In this document: positions 1 to 11,240 of the stretch, piece after piece
How the letters are laid out: each line of letters begins with the position of its first letter
Numbering within the stretch: position 1 is the first letter of the stretch
Assembly (NCBI RefSeq): GCF_014638275.1
Contig: NZ_BMFJ01000001.1
Coordinates: 372,001-436,000, forward strand
DNA length: 64,000 bases
Source of the DNA: Primorskyibacter flagellatus
Lineage (GTDB): Bacteria; Pseudomonadota; Alphaproteobacteria; Rhodobacterales; Rhodobacteraceae
Direction of reading: 5' to 3'
Notes under the pieces: model-generated
Seen by the model: the letters and a program-made list of their open reading frames with translations, nothing else
What the model was told of the DNA's origin: nothing
Databases searched by the model: none
Position numbers and translations under genes: made by a program

Positions 1-2612
<2,612 letters not shown>

Positions 2613-2648
2613 TCACGGCTCCGAATGTTGCAGGCGTTTGAAATAATC

Positions 2649-2676
2649 TTGCGCGGACGGGCCGTGCGGTTATAAC
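2649..2676 (+). promoter_or_regulatory. Probable sigma70-type promoter of the Lrp gene
   Basis: TTGCGC at 2649-2654 and TATAAC at 2671-2676 are separated by 16 nt, in the trxB/Lrp intergenic region and 23 nt upstream of the ATG. A strong Shine-Dalgarno AGGAGGCG lies just before the start at 2700. The assignment rests on consensus matching only. Confidence 0.45.
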
Positions 2677-2699
2677 AAACGCAAATTCAGGAGGCGAGT

Positions 2700-3200
2700 A
2701 TGGCGGGCACCCGTCTTGATGCGATTGACCGTAAGATCCTGGCCGAGCTTCAGGCGGACGGTCGCATGACCAATGTCGAACTGGCCAAGCGGGTCGGAAT
2801 TTCGGCCCCGCCCTGTCTGCGCCGGGTGCGGACCCTTGAGGATTCGGGTTTCATCAAAGGCTACCATGCTCAGGTCGACAGCCGCGAACTGGGGTTCGAA
2901 GTACAGGTTTTCGCCATGGTCGGCCTGGTCAGTCAGGCCGAGGCTGACCTGACCGCCTTTGAAAACCTCTGCCGCAGCTGGCCCCTGGTCCGCGAGTGCC
3001 ACATGCTGAACGGCGAGGTCGACTTCATCCTGAAGTGCGTCGCCCCCGATCTGTCGACGTTCCAGAGCTTCCTGACCGGGCAACTGACATCGGCCGAGAA
3101 TGTCGCCAGCGTGAAGACTTCGCTGGTGATCCGGGGCGCCAAGGACGAACCCGGCGTGCCCTTCGACATTCTCGAGGAACGGCTGAGCCGGACGGCCTGA
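2700..3200 (+). CDS. Lrp/AsnC-family transcriptional regulator
   Basis: This 166-aa protein has an N-terminal winged helix-turn-helix at residues about 5-60 (LDAIDRKILAELQADGR, NVELAKRVGISAPPCLRRVR) and a C-terminal RAM/AsnC ligand-binding domain (FEVQVFAMVGL, VRECHMLNGEVDFILKCV). Members bind DNA as dimers to octamers and usually respond to amino acids. ATG at 2700 is fixed by AGGAGGCG upstream. It is divergent from trxB; no amino-acid gene is adjacent, so the effector and target cannot be read from context. It is close in size to the two Lrp genes at 49.8-50.8 kb but differs from them in sequence. Confidence 0.93.
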   Translation: MAGTRLDAIDRKILAELQADGRMTNVELAKRVGISAPPCLRRVRTLEDSGFIKGYHAQVDSRELGFEVQVFAMVGLVSQAEADLTAFENLCRSWPLVRECHMLNGEVDFILKCVAPDLSTFQSFLTGQLTSAENVASVKTSLVIRGAKDEPGVPFDILEERLSRTA

Positions 3201-3215
3201 CCGTTCCGCAGCCGT

Positions 3216-3956
3216 TCAGGCCGCCGCGTCCTCCAGCGCCTGAAGGGTCAGGCGGGGGTGGGCCAGCTTGCCGAAATCGGTCGCCCGCTGGATATGCGGG
3301 AACATCGACAGGAAAAGGTCGCGGGTGTTGTTGCCCATCTGCTCGAGGATTGTCATGCCGGGGTGGAAGGTTTCCAGATCCAGCCCGCCGACGCGGATCG
3401 TGGCGTGGCGGCGCAGGCAGATGTGGTAGGTGTCCGAGGCCATGCGCAGGGGAATGCCGATCACGCCGTCTCCGTCGATGAAATCCCGCAGGGGGGTGTA
3501 GGCGAAGCGGTCGTTCTGGTCGAACCGTGCGCCGGCGGGGCGGTGCAGCATCCGCGCACCGGGTCCGGCCAGCAGGTCGAGCGCGGGCTGCGCGGCGCCG
3601 AACCGGTCCGAGGTCACGCGGGTCATGATCGCCGCACCGTTCGGGTCGGGGATATGGGTCATGTTGCCGATCCACATGACGGTCTGCGGCCCGTGTTCGC
3701 GGGTCTGGACCTTCATGCCGGGGCGCAGGTCCTCGATCGCGACCTCGCCTTCGGTGGTCGAGATGATGGAGCCATGGGCAAAGGCGTTGAAAGCGGCCTG
3801 GAATTCCGGCGTCGCGGGCGCGCGGATTTCGTCATCGCGGATCTCCCCGGTCGGGGTCAGAGAGGCGGCGTGATAGCGCCGCATCGTCGGCATCGACTGG
3901 CCGACACGGGAATGCGAAAGAAACTCCGAATGGAGCGAGGTCAGAGGACCAGACAT
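3216..3956 (-). CDS. Hint-domain protein (Rhodobacteraceae type), nucleophile position not cysteine
   Basis: This 246-aa protein contains a Hint (hedgehog/intein) fold at residues about 55-190: HGSIISTTEGEVAIEDL, RPGMKVQTREHGPQTVMWIG, then LRRHATIRVGGLDLETFHPG. Active Hint domains begin with Cys (C-F-x-x-G-T); here the aligned stretch reads A-F-A-H-G-S, so self-cleavage as in inteins is doubtful. The alignment is by eye. ATG at 3956 is preceded by AAAGGG about ten bases upstream; the open frame reaches 4067 but the extra part is not protein-like. No signal peptide is seen. It converges with the Lrp gene, with 15 bp between stops. Function unknown. Confidence 0.8.
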   Translation of the reverse strand: MSGPLTSLHSEFLSHSRVGQSMPTMRRYHAASLTPTGEIRDDEIRAPATPEFQAAFNAFAHGSIISTTEGEVAIEDLRPGMKVQTREHGPQTVMWIGNMTHIPDPNGAAIMTRVTSDRFGAAQPALDLLAGPGARMLHRPAGARFDQNDRFAYTPLRDFIDGDGVIGIPLRMASDTYHICLRRHATIRVGGLDLETFHPGMTILEQMGNNTRDLFLSMFPHIQRATDFGKLAHPRLTLQALEDAAA

Positions 3957-4329
3957 CAGTAACACCCTTTCATAGGCGTCACATCTGCGTCGGCCCCCAC
4001 CGACAACCCAGAAGGACTTCTGTGGATCAGATGGGGAAAATCTGCAGTGTTGCGGGCGATCTGTCAAAAACCGGCACCGATTGGACCTTCGGGGCGGGCA
4101 ATCGGCGGCTGAGTGCGGGGATTGTTGAGCGACGTCAGGTCAATCGCGCCACAATCTGGCGTTGCACGGGCGAATCGCGGTTCTGGGAGGGAGAGGAGAG
4201 ACGGGACGAGCAGGTGCCGCCTCTCCTCGGTGCGGCGTTTCCGGGGGATACGGACGGCCGCGTCAGGCCCGGACAGGGGTGGGCCATTCGAATATCGTGG
4301 GGTCGGTGCCGCGTGGCACCGGGGGCTGG
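3957..4329. other. Gene-free stretch between the Hint gene and the 46-aa gene
   Basis: No coding frame here looks real. It holds the presumed promoter of the Hint gene and, at 4304-4321, a perfect 7-bp hairpin (CGGTGCC, loop GCGT, GGCACCG) just downstream of the minus-strand 46-aa gene. That hairpin lacks a T-run, so it is at most a weak terminator. Purine-rich GAGAGGAG and its complement around 4191-4230 could also pair. Confidence 0.4.
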
Positions 4330-4470
4330 TCAGGCGGCGCGGCGCTCCGCGGCGGCGCGCAGGCGCTTGGCGACCCGTGCGCGCTGACCGCGCGTGAAGG
4401 GAAGCTTGGCCTCGGTGGTTTTGGCGGTCTCGACGACCGACTTGATCCAGCGTTTCTGCTTGGCTTGCAT
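4330..4470 (-). CDS. Conserved small basic protein, 46 aa
   Basis: A short minus-strand gene with ATG at 4470 and TGA at 4330-4332. The start is preceded by GAGGGT at normal spacing. The product begins MQAKQKRWIKSVVET, continues AKLPFTRGQRARVAK and ends RLRAAAERRAA; it is about 30 percent Lys+Arg and likely helical, with no membrane segment. I recall similar small proteins in Rhodobacteraceae genomes, but no function is known. It could bind nucleic acid or the ribosome; that is speculation. It stands alone between the Hint gene and pgeF. Confidence 0.7.
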   Translation of the reverse strand: MQAKQKRWIKSVVETAKTTEAKLPFTRGQRARVAKRLRAAAERRAA

Positions 4471-4624
4471 TGGTCTACCCTCTTTCTCTGCTCTCGCCGG
4501 ATTGTCCCGGTCTCATGTGATTAACATGCCTGTCCTTTGCGGCCCCGGTTGGACGAATGAGGGCAATTTGGAGGTATCTTCGGGCTTTTTCCCGGTCTGC
4601 GATGCCGGTCCGGGCAGAACAGGC

Positions 4625-5380
4625 CTAGAGCCGGATAGCCGAGATCAGGCGACCGTAGTCGGCCTCTCCGGCATGGGTGGAGCGGCGGTAGGAATAAAAT
4701 CTCGCGGGATCGGCATAGGTGCAATGGCGCGTCCATTCGGCATGGCCGACTCCGGCCTCACGCAGGCGGTGCAGCCCGTAGGAGGGCAGGTCAAAATGCA
4801 CCCGGTCGCCTTCGCCGCCGGCGAAGAACCGGGAGTTGTCCGGGTCCGCCATCAGGAACTGGTCAAGGAATTCGGGCCCGACCTCGTAGGACTGCTGGCT
4901 GATCGACGGTCCGATGACCGCCTGTGTGTTCTGGCGCGATGCCCCGAGGCTTTCCATCGCGTCCAGTGTCGCCTCCAGCACCCCGTCGAGCGAGCCGCGC
5001 CAGCCCGCATGTGCAGCGCCGATCACTCCGGCCTCCGCGTCCGCGAAGAGCACGGGCTGGCAGTCGGCGGTCAGGATCGCGAGGCCGATACCGTGGGTGC
5101 GGGTCACGACGGCGTCGGCCTTTGGGCGTTCGGCGGGCGGCGAGTCCAGTGGCACCGCGGTGGCAGAGTGGACCTGATGCACGGTGACCAGGTGGTCGTC
5201 GGCCACGCCAAGCGCCATTGCGACGCGGTGGCGGTTGATCTCCACGATTTCGGTCTGGTCCGACGAACCGGTGCCGCAGTTCAGCCCTGCGAAAATACCC
5301 GAAGAGGCCCCGCCGCGCCGGGTGAAGAAGCCGTGGCGGTAGGGGGCAAGCGCGCGCGAGGTGATGATTTCCAGCGTCAT
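4625..5380 (-). CDS. pgeF: Peptidoglycan editing factor PgeF (YfiH / laccase-domain family)
   Basis: This 251-aa cytoplasmic protein belongs to the YfiH/DUF152 family, first called polyphenol oxidase and later shown to guard muropeptide precursor fidelity by removing misincorporated L-serine peptides. Family motifs are VHQVHSA, LTADCQPVLFAD, AAHAGWRGSLDG with the metal-site histidine, IGPSISQQSYEVGPEF and CTYADPARFYSYRR near the C-terminus. ATG at 5380 overlaps the upstream methyltransferase stop as ATGA, which indicates translational coupling. It is the third gene of the lgt operon, consistent with a cell-envelope role. Confidence 0.92.
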   Translation of the reverse strand: MTLEIITSRALAPYRHGFFTRRGGASSGIFAGLNCGTGSSDQTEIVEINRHRVAMALGVADDHLVTVHQVHSATAVPLDSPPAERPKADAVVTRTHGIGLAILTADCQPVLFADAEAGVIGAAHAGWRGSLDGVLEATLDAMESLGASRQNTQAVIGPSISQQSYEVGPEFLDQFLMADPDNSRFFAGGEGDRVHFDLPSYGLHRLREAGVGHAEWTRHCTYADPARFYSYRRSTHAGEADYGRLISAIRL

Positions 5381-6459
5381 GGGGCGGACGGCCTCGGGTC
5401 GTTCATGCCGGGCACCGGCGACGCGCCGGGCGGCGTCAGGGCCAGAATCTGGAAGAGCGTCCCCATTTCCTCCGGCAGGGTCAAGCGGCGATATGCGGCG
5501 AGGTGACTGTCGCGTGCCGTCCCGCTCAGCCGCCGGGCGAGCGCCTCGGCCCGCGCCGCGATGCCAAGCCGTTCGAGGAATGCACCCTGAGGGGTCAGGC
5601 CCGAAGCGACGGCAGGCGCGGCGGCAAGCGCGATCGGTTCGAAATCCACATGCGCGGTCAGATCGGCGAGGCCGGGGGCGGCCAGCGGGTCGACGGGTTC
5701 ATGCGCCGTGAGCGCCTGGAAGGTGTCGCCGAGGGATCGCCAGCCGCCATAGTCGATCAGCAGCGCCGCGCCGCCGTATGTCGCGATCCGCTGGCCGATG
5801 GTCGCGGCAACGGGGCGTGCGGCGGGGCAGAGTTCGACGATGTCGCCATCGCGGGTATCGGGGAGGCGATGCGCCAGTTCGGGCAGGGGCAGGGGGGCGG
5901 CCAGTGCCAGCCTCAGCCCCGGATCGTCCAGCGCAACCATGACCTCGGCCCAGCCATCGCCATGGCGATGGAACTGGCGGATCGGCAGCGCGTCGAAGAA
6001 TTCGTTGGCCACGAACCAGAGCGGACGACGCGGCAGGTCGTCGATCTTGTCCGTCCATGCGGGGGTATAGTCGGCCAGCTTCTCGGCCTGGGCATTGCGC
6101 AGTTTGGGCGAGGCTTCGATCAGCACGATGCGCATGGCGGCGTGGAACCCCGGCACGACACGGGTCGCGCGCAGGATGTCGGCCATGAGTGTTCCGCGCC
6201 CCGGTCCGGCCTCTGCCAGGGTAAACGGGGACGGAGACCCCTGGTCGAGCCAGCTTTGCGCGAGGGCGAGGCCGATCAGCTCCCCGAACATCTGGCTGAT
6301 CTCGGGGGCGGTGACAAAATCCCCTGCCGCGCCGAAAGGGTCGCGGGTGGCATAATACCCGTGGGCGGGGTCGAGAAGGCAGATGCGCATGTACTCGGCA
6401 AGCGTGATCGGTCCCTCGGCCGCGATGCGGCGGCGGATCTGGTCGGTCAGCGGGGTCAT
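5377..6459 (-). CDS. Class I SAM-dependent methyltransferase, MidA/NDUFAF7 (DUF185) family
   Basis: This 360-aa protein resembles mitochondrial NDUFAF7, which methylates an arginine of a complex I subunit. The N-terminal [14 protein letters not shown] and [24 protein letters not shown] are diagnostic. The SAM-binding motif is [15 protein letters not shown], followed by [16 protein letters not shown] and [11 protein letters not shown] at 6459 overlaps the lgt stop as ATGA; a second in-frame ATG at 6465 would add two residues. Its stop overlaps pgeF in the same way, so the three genes are probably translated together. The complex I target is inferred from the family. Confidence 0.9.
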   Translation of the reverse strand: MTPLTDQIRRRIAAEGPITLAEYMRICLLDPAHGYYATRDPFGAAGDFVTAPEISQMFGELIGLALAQSWLDQGSPSPFTLAEAGPGRGTLMADILRATRVVPGFHAAMRIVLIEASPKLRNAQAEKLADYTPAWTDKIDDLPRRPLWFVANEFFDALPIRQFHRHGDGWAEVMVALDDPGLRLALAAPLPLPELAHRLPDTRDGDIVELCPAARPVAATIGQRIATYGGAALLIDYGGWRSLGDTFQALTAHEPVDPLAAPGLADLTAHVDFEPIALAAAPAVASGLTPQGAFLERLGIAARAEALARRLSGTARDSHLAAYRRLTLPEEMGTLFQILALTPPGASPVPGMNDPRPSAP

Positions 6460-7337
6460 CGCCATTGCCGGCGGCCGGTCAGAAGCAGGAACAGGCCGAT
6501 CAGGATCATCGGCAGGGACAGCAACTGGCCCATGGTCATTCCCGCGCCGCCCAACCCGATGACATGGCCATGCGGGTTGTCGGGGGTGATGAACTGCGCA
6601 TCCGCCAGCCGGAAGAATTCGACGATGAACCGTGCGATCCCGTATCCGATGAAGAACACGCCCGCGACCAGCCCCGGTTTCTTCAGTCCGCGCCAGGCAA
6701 AGGCGAGAACCAGCAGCAGCGTGCCCAGCACCAGCCCTTCGAGAGCGGATTCGTAAAGCTGGGACGGATGGCGCGCGCAGGGTGCGCCGTCGCAAAGCGC
6801 GGCCTGTCCGGGAAAGATCACGCCCCAGGGCATGTCCGTCGGCCGGCCCCAGAGCTCTGCGTTGATGAAGTTCGCGATGCGTCCCAGCAACAGCCCCGGC
6901 GGGGTCGCCAGCGCCAGCAGGTCGGCCGTCGGCAACAGAGGCAGCGCATTGCGGGCGCAGTAGATCCAGACGGCTGCGACCACGCCAAGCAGGCCGCCGT
7001 GGAAGGCCATGCCGCCCTGCCAGATCATCGGAATCTCCAGCGGGTGCGCCAGATAATATCCCGGCTGGTAAAACAGCACGAACCCAAGCCGACCGCCGAT
7101 CACGATACCCAGAATGATCCAGGTCAGCAGGTCCTCAAGCTGGCCCTGCGTCATCGGTGGCGTGTCGTCCCGCCAAAGCCGTGGCCGGGCGAGCGCCATG
7201 CGGGCCGCGAGCCAGCCGAGCCCGATTCCCACTATATACGCCAGCGCATACCAGCGCAGGGCAAAGTCCATCCCGAAGAGGCTGACGGAGAAGACCTCGG
7301 GCGAGATTTCGGGGAAGGGGAGGATCAGGGCGGTCAT
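6456..7337 (-). CDS. lgt: Prolipoprotein diacylglyceryl transferase
   Basis: Lgt transfers diacylglycerol from phosphatidylglycerol to the lipobox cysteine of prelipoproteins in the inner membrane. The 293-aa product has about seven hydrophobic segments and the family signature [17 protein letters not shown], preceded by [12 protein letters not shown] and followed by [13 protein letters not shown], which contain conserved residues. ATG at 7337 gives [16 protein letters not shown], a normal family start; the frame extends upstream to 7400 without support. It is the first gene of the lgt / methyltransferase / pgeF operon and is divergent from ubiK, 93 bp away. Confidence 0.96.
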   Translation of the reverse strand: MTALILPFPEISPEVFSVSLFGMDFALRWYALAYIVGIGLGWLAARMALARPRLWRDDTPPMTQGQLEDLLTWIILGIVIGGRLGFVLFYQPGYYLAHPLEIPMIWQGGMAFHGGLLGVVAAVWIYCARNALPLLPTADLLALATPPGLLLGRIANFINAELWGRPTDMPWGVIFPGQAALCDGAPCARHPSQLYESALEGLVLGTLLLVLAFAWRGLKKPGLVAGVFFIGYGIARFIVEFFRLADAQFITPDNPHGHVIGLGGAGMTMGQLLSLPMILIGLFLLLTGRRQWR

Positions 7338-7430
7338 GGCGCGACTTGGCAACGCCGGCCGGGGGAAGTCAACCTTGTGAGATCGGGCGATGAGACCCAT
7401 ATATGGGGAAACGCGACAACGGAGAGTGCG

Positions 7431-7673
7431 ATGCAGACCCGCTCCAAATTCTTTGACGACATGAGCCAGCTGATGACCAACGCAATGGGCGTTGCGCAGG
7501 GGGCCAAGGACGAGGCCGAAACGGCCTTCAACGGCATGATCGATCGCTGGCTGGCCGACCGGAACCTCGTTACCCGCGAGGAGTTCGACGCCGTCCGCGC
7601 CATGGCCCAGAAGGCGCGCGAGGAGAACGAGGCGCTGAAGGCCCGGATCGCGGCGCTCGAGGCGAAAGGCTGA
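7431..7673 (+). CDS. ubiK: Ubiquinone biosynthesis accessory factor UbiK (BMFP/YqiC family)
   Basis: The 80-aa product matches the short BMFP family, membrane-associated trimeric coiled coils that help organise aerobic ubiquinone synthesis. An amphipathic N-terminus ([20 protein letters not shown]) is followed by the conserved [27 protein letters not shown] region (only part quoted exactly: [16 protein letters not shown]), which is a heptad coiled coil to the end. ATG at 7431 has GGAGAG upstream. A terminator-like hairpin follows at 7702. Confidence 0.88.
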   Translation: MQTRSKFFDDMSQLMTNAMGVAQGAKDEAETAFNGMIDRWLADRNLVTREEFDAVRAMAQKAREENEALKARIAALEAKG

Positions 7674-8016
7674 ACAGCCGAGGAAGATCGTGGAACGGGC
7701 AGGGCCGGCTTTGACGCCGGCTCTTTCTGATTCCGTTCGGCGTCGTCAGGGCACGGATTCGACAATCGGTGTCGCGCGGCAGTCGTGCCATCGTCACGCC
7801 CTTGTCACATCTTGCCCTCTGATCGCCAATTCTTGCGGTGTTCTTGGTCCAATCCACAATTAGCTGCGTTTATCCCCAACAAATTGCTTGCCACATGCAG
7901 TCCCGGCCCTCACCATATCTCGTAGGGACACAGGGAAGTCGCCCAGTCCCTAGAGCAGGCACCTAGCGTTAGCGGCGCTCCGCGCCCGGACGCTACAACC
8001 AAAAAGAGGTGGCGCA
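7674..8016. other. Intergenic region between ubiK and the YbjN gene
   Basis: Besides the terminator at 7702-7728 there is no credible gene. The stretch from about 7740 presumably carries the promoter for the 8017 operon, but no clear -35/-10 pair was found; TTGCCA at 7888-7893 has only a poor -10 partner. The start at 8017 has AGAGG seven bases upstream. Confidence 0.4.
7702..7728 (+). terminator. Rho-independent terminator-like hairpin after ubiK
   Basis: GCCGGC at 7704-7709 and GCCGGC at 7716-7721 form a 6-bp stem with loop TTTGAC, extended by flanking G:C and G:T pairs, followed by the T-rich TCTTTCT. It lies 29 bp after the ubiK stop. Confidence 0.65.
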
Positions 8017-8517
8017 ATGGCATTGTCCGAGCAGTTTCTGACCGAAGACCTCCATCCTATCGATATCGTCGAGCATCTGGCCGAACACCACGAGTGGGAT
8101 TTCGACCGGATCGGCGACGACCAGATCGCGATGGCTGTCGAGGGTCAGTGGCGCACCTATTCCGTGACGCTGGCATGGTCGCACTACGACCAGACCCTGC
8201 GTCTCGTCTGTACCTTCGAGATGGAGCCGCCAGAGGAGGCGCTTCCGGGGCTTTATGAACTGCTGAACCTGGTCAACGACCAGTGCTGGGCCGGGTCCTT
8301 CACCTACTGGACCGAACACAAGCTCTGCGTTTACCGTTACGGCCTTGTTCTGGCGGGCGAACAGATCGCCAGCCCGGAGCAGATCGACACGATGATCAAC
8401 GCGGCGGTTTACTCGGCGGAACGGTACTACCCTGCGATGCAGCTGAACATCTGGGGCGGGCAGAGCCCTGCCGATGCGATGCAGGTCGCCATTGCAGAGG
8501 CCTACGGGCGCGCCTAG
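8017..8517 (+). CDS. YbjN domain-containing protein
   Basis: The 166-aa product fits the YbjN family (related to type III secretion chaperone folds), whose members affect stress responses and motility in enterobacteria. Visible family features are HPIDIVEHLAEHHEWDFDR near the N-terminus, LPGLYELLNLVNDQCWAGSF in the middle and PAMQLNIWGGQSPADAMQVA at the end. ATG at 8017 has AGAGG at suitable spacing. It lies 54 bp upstream of proC on the same strand and may be its first operon partner. No signal peptide or membrane segment is seen; the function in alphaproteobacteria is unknown. Confidence 0.88.
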   Translation: MALSEQFLTEDLHPIDIVEHLAEHHEWDFDRIGDDQIAMAVEGQWRTYSVTLAWSHYDQTLRLVCTFEMEPPEEALPGLYELLNLVNDQCWAGSFTYWTEHKLCVYRYGLVLAGEQIASPEQIDTMINAAVYSAERYYPAMQLNIWGGQSPADAMQVAIAEAYGRA

Positions 8518-8571
8518 TCTCCCTCTCGAACAGGGGCGCGCCTGAATGCGCCCCTGACGAGGGAGCAAGAG

Positions 8572-9387
8572 ATGAACGATGCAGTGGCCCGTCAGGGTCT
8601 GGTCCTGATGGGCTGCGGCAAGATGGGGGGCGCGATGCTCTCCGGCTGGCTGAAGGGCGGGTTGCCGCCCGCCAGTGTCTGGGTCAGGGACCCTCATCCT
8701 GCTGCGTGGCTCGGCGAAGCGGGTGTTCATATCAACGCCGATTTCCCCGACGCGCCCGCGGTCGCGCTGATCGCGGTCAAGCCGCAGATGATGGGCGCGG
8801 CGCTGCCGGATGTGGCGGCGCTTGGCGGGGGGAAGACGCTGGTGATTTCCGTCGCCGCCGGCACGCCGATCGCGAAGTTCGAGGAAGTGTTCGGCCCCGG
8901 TACCCCGGTTATCCGCGCCATGCCCAACACACCAGCGGCCATCGGGCGCGGCATCACCGCGATCATCGGCAACGCCACGGCGACCGACGCGCATCTGGCG
9001 CTGGCGGAAGAGCTTCTGTCGGCCATCGGGCAGGTCGTCCGGCTTGAGAACGAAGCGCAGATGGACGCGGTGACGGCAGTGTCGGGGTCCGGTCCGGCCT
9101 ACGTCTTTCACCTGATCGAAACGCTTGCTGCGGCAGGTGTCGCTGAGGGGCTCTCGGCAGAGCTCGCCATGACACTCGCCAAGGCGACGGTCGGCGGGGC
9201 GGGGGACCTAGCGGAGCAGGCGTCTGAGGATCCGGGCCAGCTGCGCGTCAACGTGACCAGCCCGAACGGGACCACCCAAGCTGCACTAGAAGTGCTGATG
9301 GACGAGACGAATGGCTTTCCGGCCCTGCTGAAGCGCGCGGTCAAGGCCGCCGCCGACAGATCGAAGGAGCTGAGCCGTGACGGATGA
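8572..9387 (+). CDS. proC: Pyrroline-5-carboxylate reductase
   Basis: ProC performs the last step of proline synthesis, reducing 1-pyrroline-5-carboxylate with NAD(P)H in the cytoplasm. The 271-aa product has the dinucleotide-binding motif LMGCGKMGGAML at the N-terminus, VIRAMPNTPAAIGRG in the middle and the family signature region VTAVSGSGPAYVFHLIE, GLSAELAMTLAKATVGGAG and VTSPNGTTQAALEVL. The ATG at 8572 follows AGGGAGC. The csaA gene begins inside its last codons (11-bp overlap), so these two are co-translated. Confidence 0.96.
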   Translation: MNDAVARQGLVLMGCGKMGGAMLSGWLKGGLPPASVWVRDPHPAAWLGEAGVHINADFPDAPAVALIAVKPQMMGAALPDVAALGGGKTLVISVAAGTPIAKFEEVFGPGTPVIRAMPNTPAAIGRGITAIIGNATATDAHLALAEELLSAIGQVVRLENEAQMDAVTAVSGSGPAYVFHLIETLAAAGVAEGLSAELAMTLAKATVGGAGDLAEQASEDPGQLRVNVTSPNGTTQAALEVLMDETNGFPALLKRAVKAAADRSKELSRDG

Positions 9388-9718
9388 GATCACCTTTGAC
9401 GATTTCCTGAAGGTCGACATCCGCGCCGGCCGGGTGATCCGGGCCGAACCCTTCCCTGAGGCGCGAAAGCCCGCGATCAAGCTGTGGATCGATTTCGGGC
9501 CGGAGATCGGGGAAAAGAAGACCTCTGCCCAGATCACCGCGCATTACGACGCCGAGGGTCTTGTCGGTAAGACCGTCATGGCCGTGGTGAACTTTCCGCC
9601 GCGCCAGATCGGGCCCTTCATGTCCGAAGTGCTGACGCTTGGCGTCACGGACGATGCCGGAGGGGTCGTTCTGGTGTGCCCGGACAAGGATATTGCGCCG
9701 GGGGCGCGCCTGCATTGA
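9377..9718 (+). CDS. csaA: tRNA-binding domain protein, CsaA-like
   Basis: The 113-aa product is a free-standing OB-fold tRNA-binding domain like the dimeric CsaA chaperone of Bacillus. Characteristic stretches are FLKVDIRAGRVIRAEPFPEA, PAIKLWIDFGPEIGEKKTSA, QITAHYD, VMAVVNFPPRQIGPFMSEVL and a C-terminal GVVLVCPD. The GTG at 9377 is preceded by AAGGAG seven bases upstream and overlaps proC by 11 bp. The stop overlaps the next gene. The chaperone role is known only for the Bacillus protein. Confidence 0.9.
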   Translation: MTDEITFDDFLKVDIRAGRVIRAEPFPEARKPAIKLWIDFGPEIGEKKTSAQITAHYDAEGLVGKTVMAVVNFPPRQIGPFMSEVLTLGVTDDAGGVVLVCPDKDIAPGARLH

Positions 9719-10668
9719 AACGCATCCTTCTCAGCCGCCCCATGCCGCCGCAGACCGTCGCGGCCGCCGAAGACCTCTTCGAGGTCGAGGTGCGGGAGTC
9801 CAACAAGCCGATGTCCGCCGGAGAGGTGCGCGCCGCATTTGCCGTCTATGACGGGATGATGGTCACGCTCGGCGATGCGATCACCGCCGATATCCTTCAG
9901 GATTTCGGTCGTCCGCGCTGCCGCATGGTTGCGAACTTCGGGGTCGGGTACAATCACATCGACGTGGCGGCCTGCACCGATCACGGGGTGATCGTGTCGA
10001 ACACGCCCGGTGCGGTGACCGATGCGACCGCCGACATTGCCCTGACCCTGATGCTGATGACCGCCCGGCGGGCCGGGGAGGGTGAGCGGATGGTTCGTTC
10101 TGGCAAGTGGGAGGGGTGGCACCCGACGCAACTCCTTGGTCTGCATCTGACCGGCAAGACGGTTGGCGTGGTCGGAATGGGCCGCATCGGACAGGCGATC
10201 GCGCGGCGCTGCCACTTCGGATTCGGAATGAGTGTTTTGTATGCTAACCGCTCTGAAAAGGCGGTGGATTTCCCCGCTGTCCAGAAGCCCCTGGCGGAGG
10301 TCGCGGCTGCGGCGGACATTCTGGTCGTGGCTGCGCCCGGCGGTGCGGAGACGGAGCATCTGATCGACGCGGCGGTGCTGGACGCGATGCCGAAAACGGC
10401 GATCCTGGTGAATATCGCGCGCGGGAACATCGTGGATGAGAAGGCGCTGGTGGCCGCGCTTGAGGCGGGCTCCATCGCCGGGGCCGGGCTGGACGTCTAT
10501 GAACATGAGCCGAAGGTGACGCCCGCGCTGCTGAAGATGGATCAGGTCTGCCTGCTGCCGCATCTCGGCACCGCCTCCATGGAAGTGCGGGAGGAAATGG
10601 GGCTGATGGCGGTTGCCAACCTGCGTGCCTATTTCGACGGGGACGAGGTGCCGAACCGGGTGGCATGA
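9715..10668 (+). CDS. NAD(P)-dependent D-2-hydroxyacid dehydrogenase (glyoxylate/hydroxypyruvate reductase-like)
   Basis: The 317-aa product has all D-2-hydroxyacid dehydrogenase features: substrate-site NFGVGYNHIDVAAC, the Rossmann motif VVGMGRIGQAIARR, catalytic Arg in NIARGNIVDE, Glu in YEHEP and His in LLPHLGTAS. The start is most likely TTG at 9715, whose TTGA overlaps the csaA stop and gives M-K-R-I-L-L-S-R-P; a GTG at 9676 is open in frame but inside csaA, and ATG at 9742 would cut the first strand. The substrate cannot be fixed from sequence; glyoxylate or hydroxypyruvate is the usual guess for this subgroup. Confidence 0.9.
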   Translation: MKRILLSRPMPPQTVAAAEDLFEVEVRESNKPMSAGEVRAAFAVYDGMMVTLGDAITADILQDFGRPRCRMVANFGVGYNHIDVAACTDHGVIVSNTPGAVTDATADIALTLMLMTARRAGEGERMVRSGKWEGWHPTQLLGLHLTGKTVGVVGMGRIGQAIARRCHFGFGMSVLYANRSEKAVDFPAVQKPLAEVAAAADILVVAAPGGAETEHLIDAAVLDAMPKTAILVNIARGNIVDEKALVAALEAGSIAGAGLDVYEHEPKVTPALLKMDQVCLLPHLGTASMEVREEMGLMAVANLRAYFDGDEVPNRVA

Positions 10669-11237
10669 CCGCGATGCACGCATATTTCGACGCGGGCAGC
10701 CCGTGGCAGGCAGAGGCAATGGCGCTGCGTGAGATCCTCCTCGACTGCGGGTTGGAGGAGACGGAGAAGTGGCGAAAGCCGTGTTATGTCGGCGCGGGCG
10801 GGAATATCTGTATTCTGCAGAAGTTCAATGATTTCATTGCCCTGATGTTCTTTCGCGGGGCGTTGCTGGATGACCGCGAGGGGCTGCTCAGGGCGCAGGG
10901 CGAAAACTCCCGCTCTGCCAAGCGGCTGGAATTCACCGATGCGGGGCAGGTGGCCGGGGCGGCAGTGGCGATCCGCGGACTGGTGGCCTCGGCCCTCGAC
11001 GCCGGGCGTAAGGGGCTCAGGCCGGAACCGGCGGGCGAAGAGGATCTGCCCGAGGAACTGGCGGATGCGTTGGACGCCGACCCGGCACTGGCGGAGGCCT
11101 TTCAGGCGCTGACGCCGGGGCGGCGGCGGGGATATGTGCTGACGATCCGGGAAGCGAAGCAGGCGGCGACGCGACGCGTGCGGATCGCAAAGCACCGTGA
11201 TCGTATCCTCGCGGGCAAGGGCCTGCACGATCGCTAA
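10665..11237 (+). CDS. YdeI family protein (DUF1801 plus C-terminal YdeI region)
   Basis: The 190-aa product has an N-terminal DUF1801-type domain (EILLDCGLEETEKWRKPCYV, GGNICILQKFNDFIALMFFR) and a C-terminal region with LADALDADPALAEAFQALTPG and RRGYVLTIREAKQAATRRVR, typical of the YdeI/OmpD-associated family. Its function is not established. ATG at 10665 overlaps the dehydrogenase stop as ATGA, the third overlap in the proC-csaA-dehydrogenase-ydeI string. It converges with the transglutaminase-like gene with only 3 bp between stops. Confidence 0.87.
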   Translation: MTAMHAYFDAGSPWQAEAMALREILLDCGLEETEKWRKPCYVGAGGNICILQKFNDFIALMFFRGALLDDREGLLRAQGENSRSAKRLEFTDAGQVAGAAVAIRGLVASALDAGRKGLRPEPAGEEDLPEELADALDADPALAEAFQALTPGRRRGYVLTIREAKQAATRRVRIAKHRDRILAGKGLHDR

Positions 11238-11240
11238 GAC

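Noticed and set aside
7806..7819. Further copy of the TTCATCTTGCC repeat
   Set aside because: Only ACATCTTGCCCTC matches; the A/T-rich and CCGGG parts are absent, so it is chance similarity.
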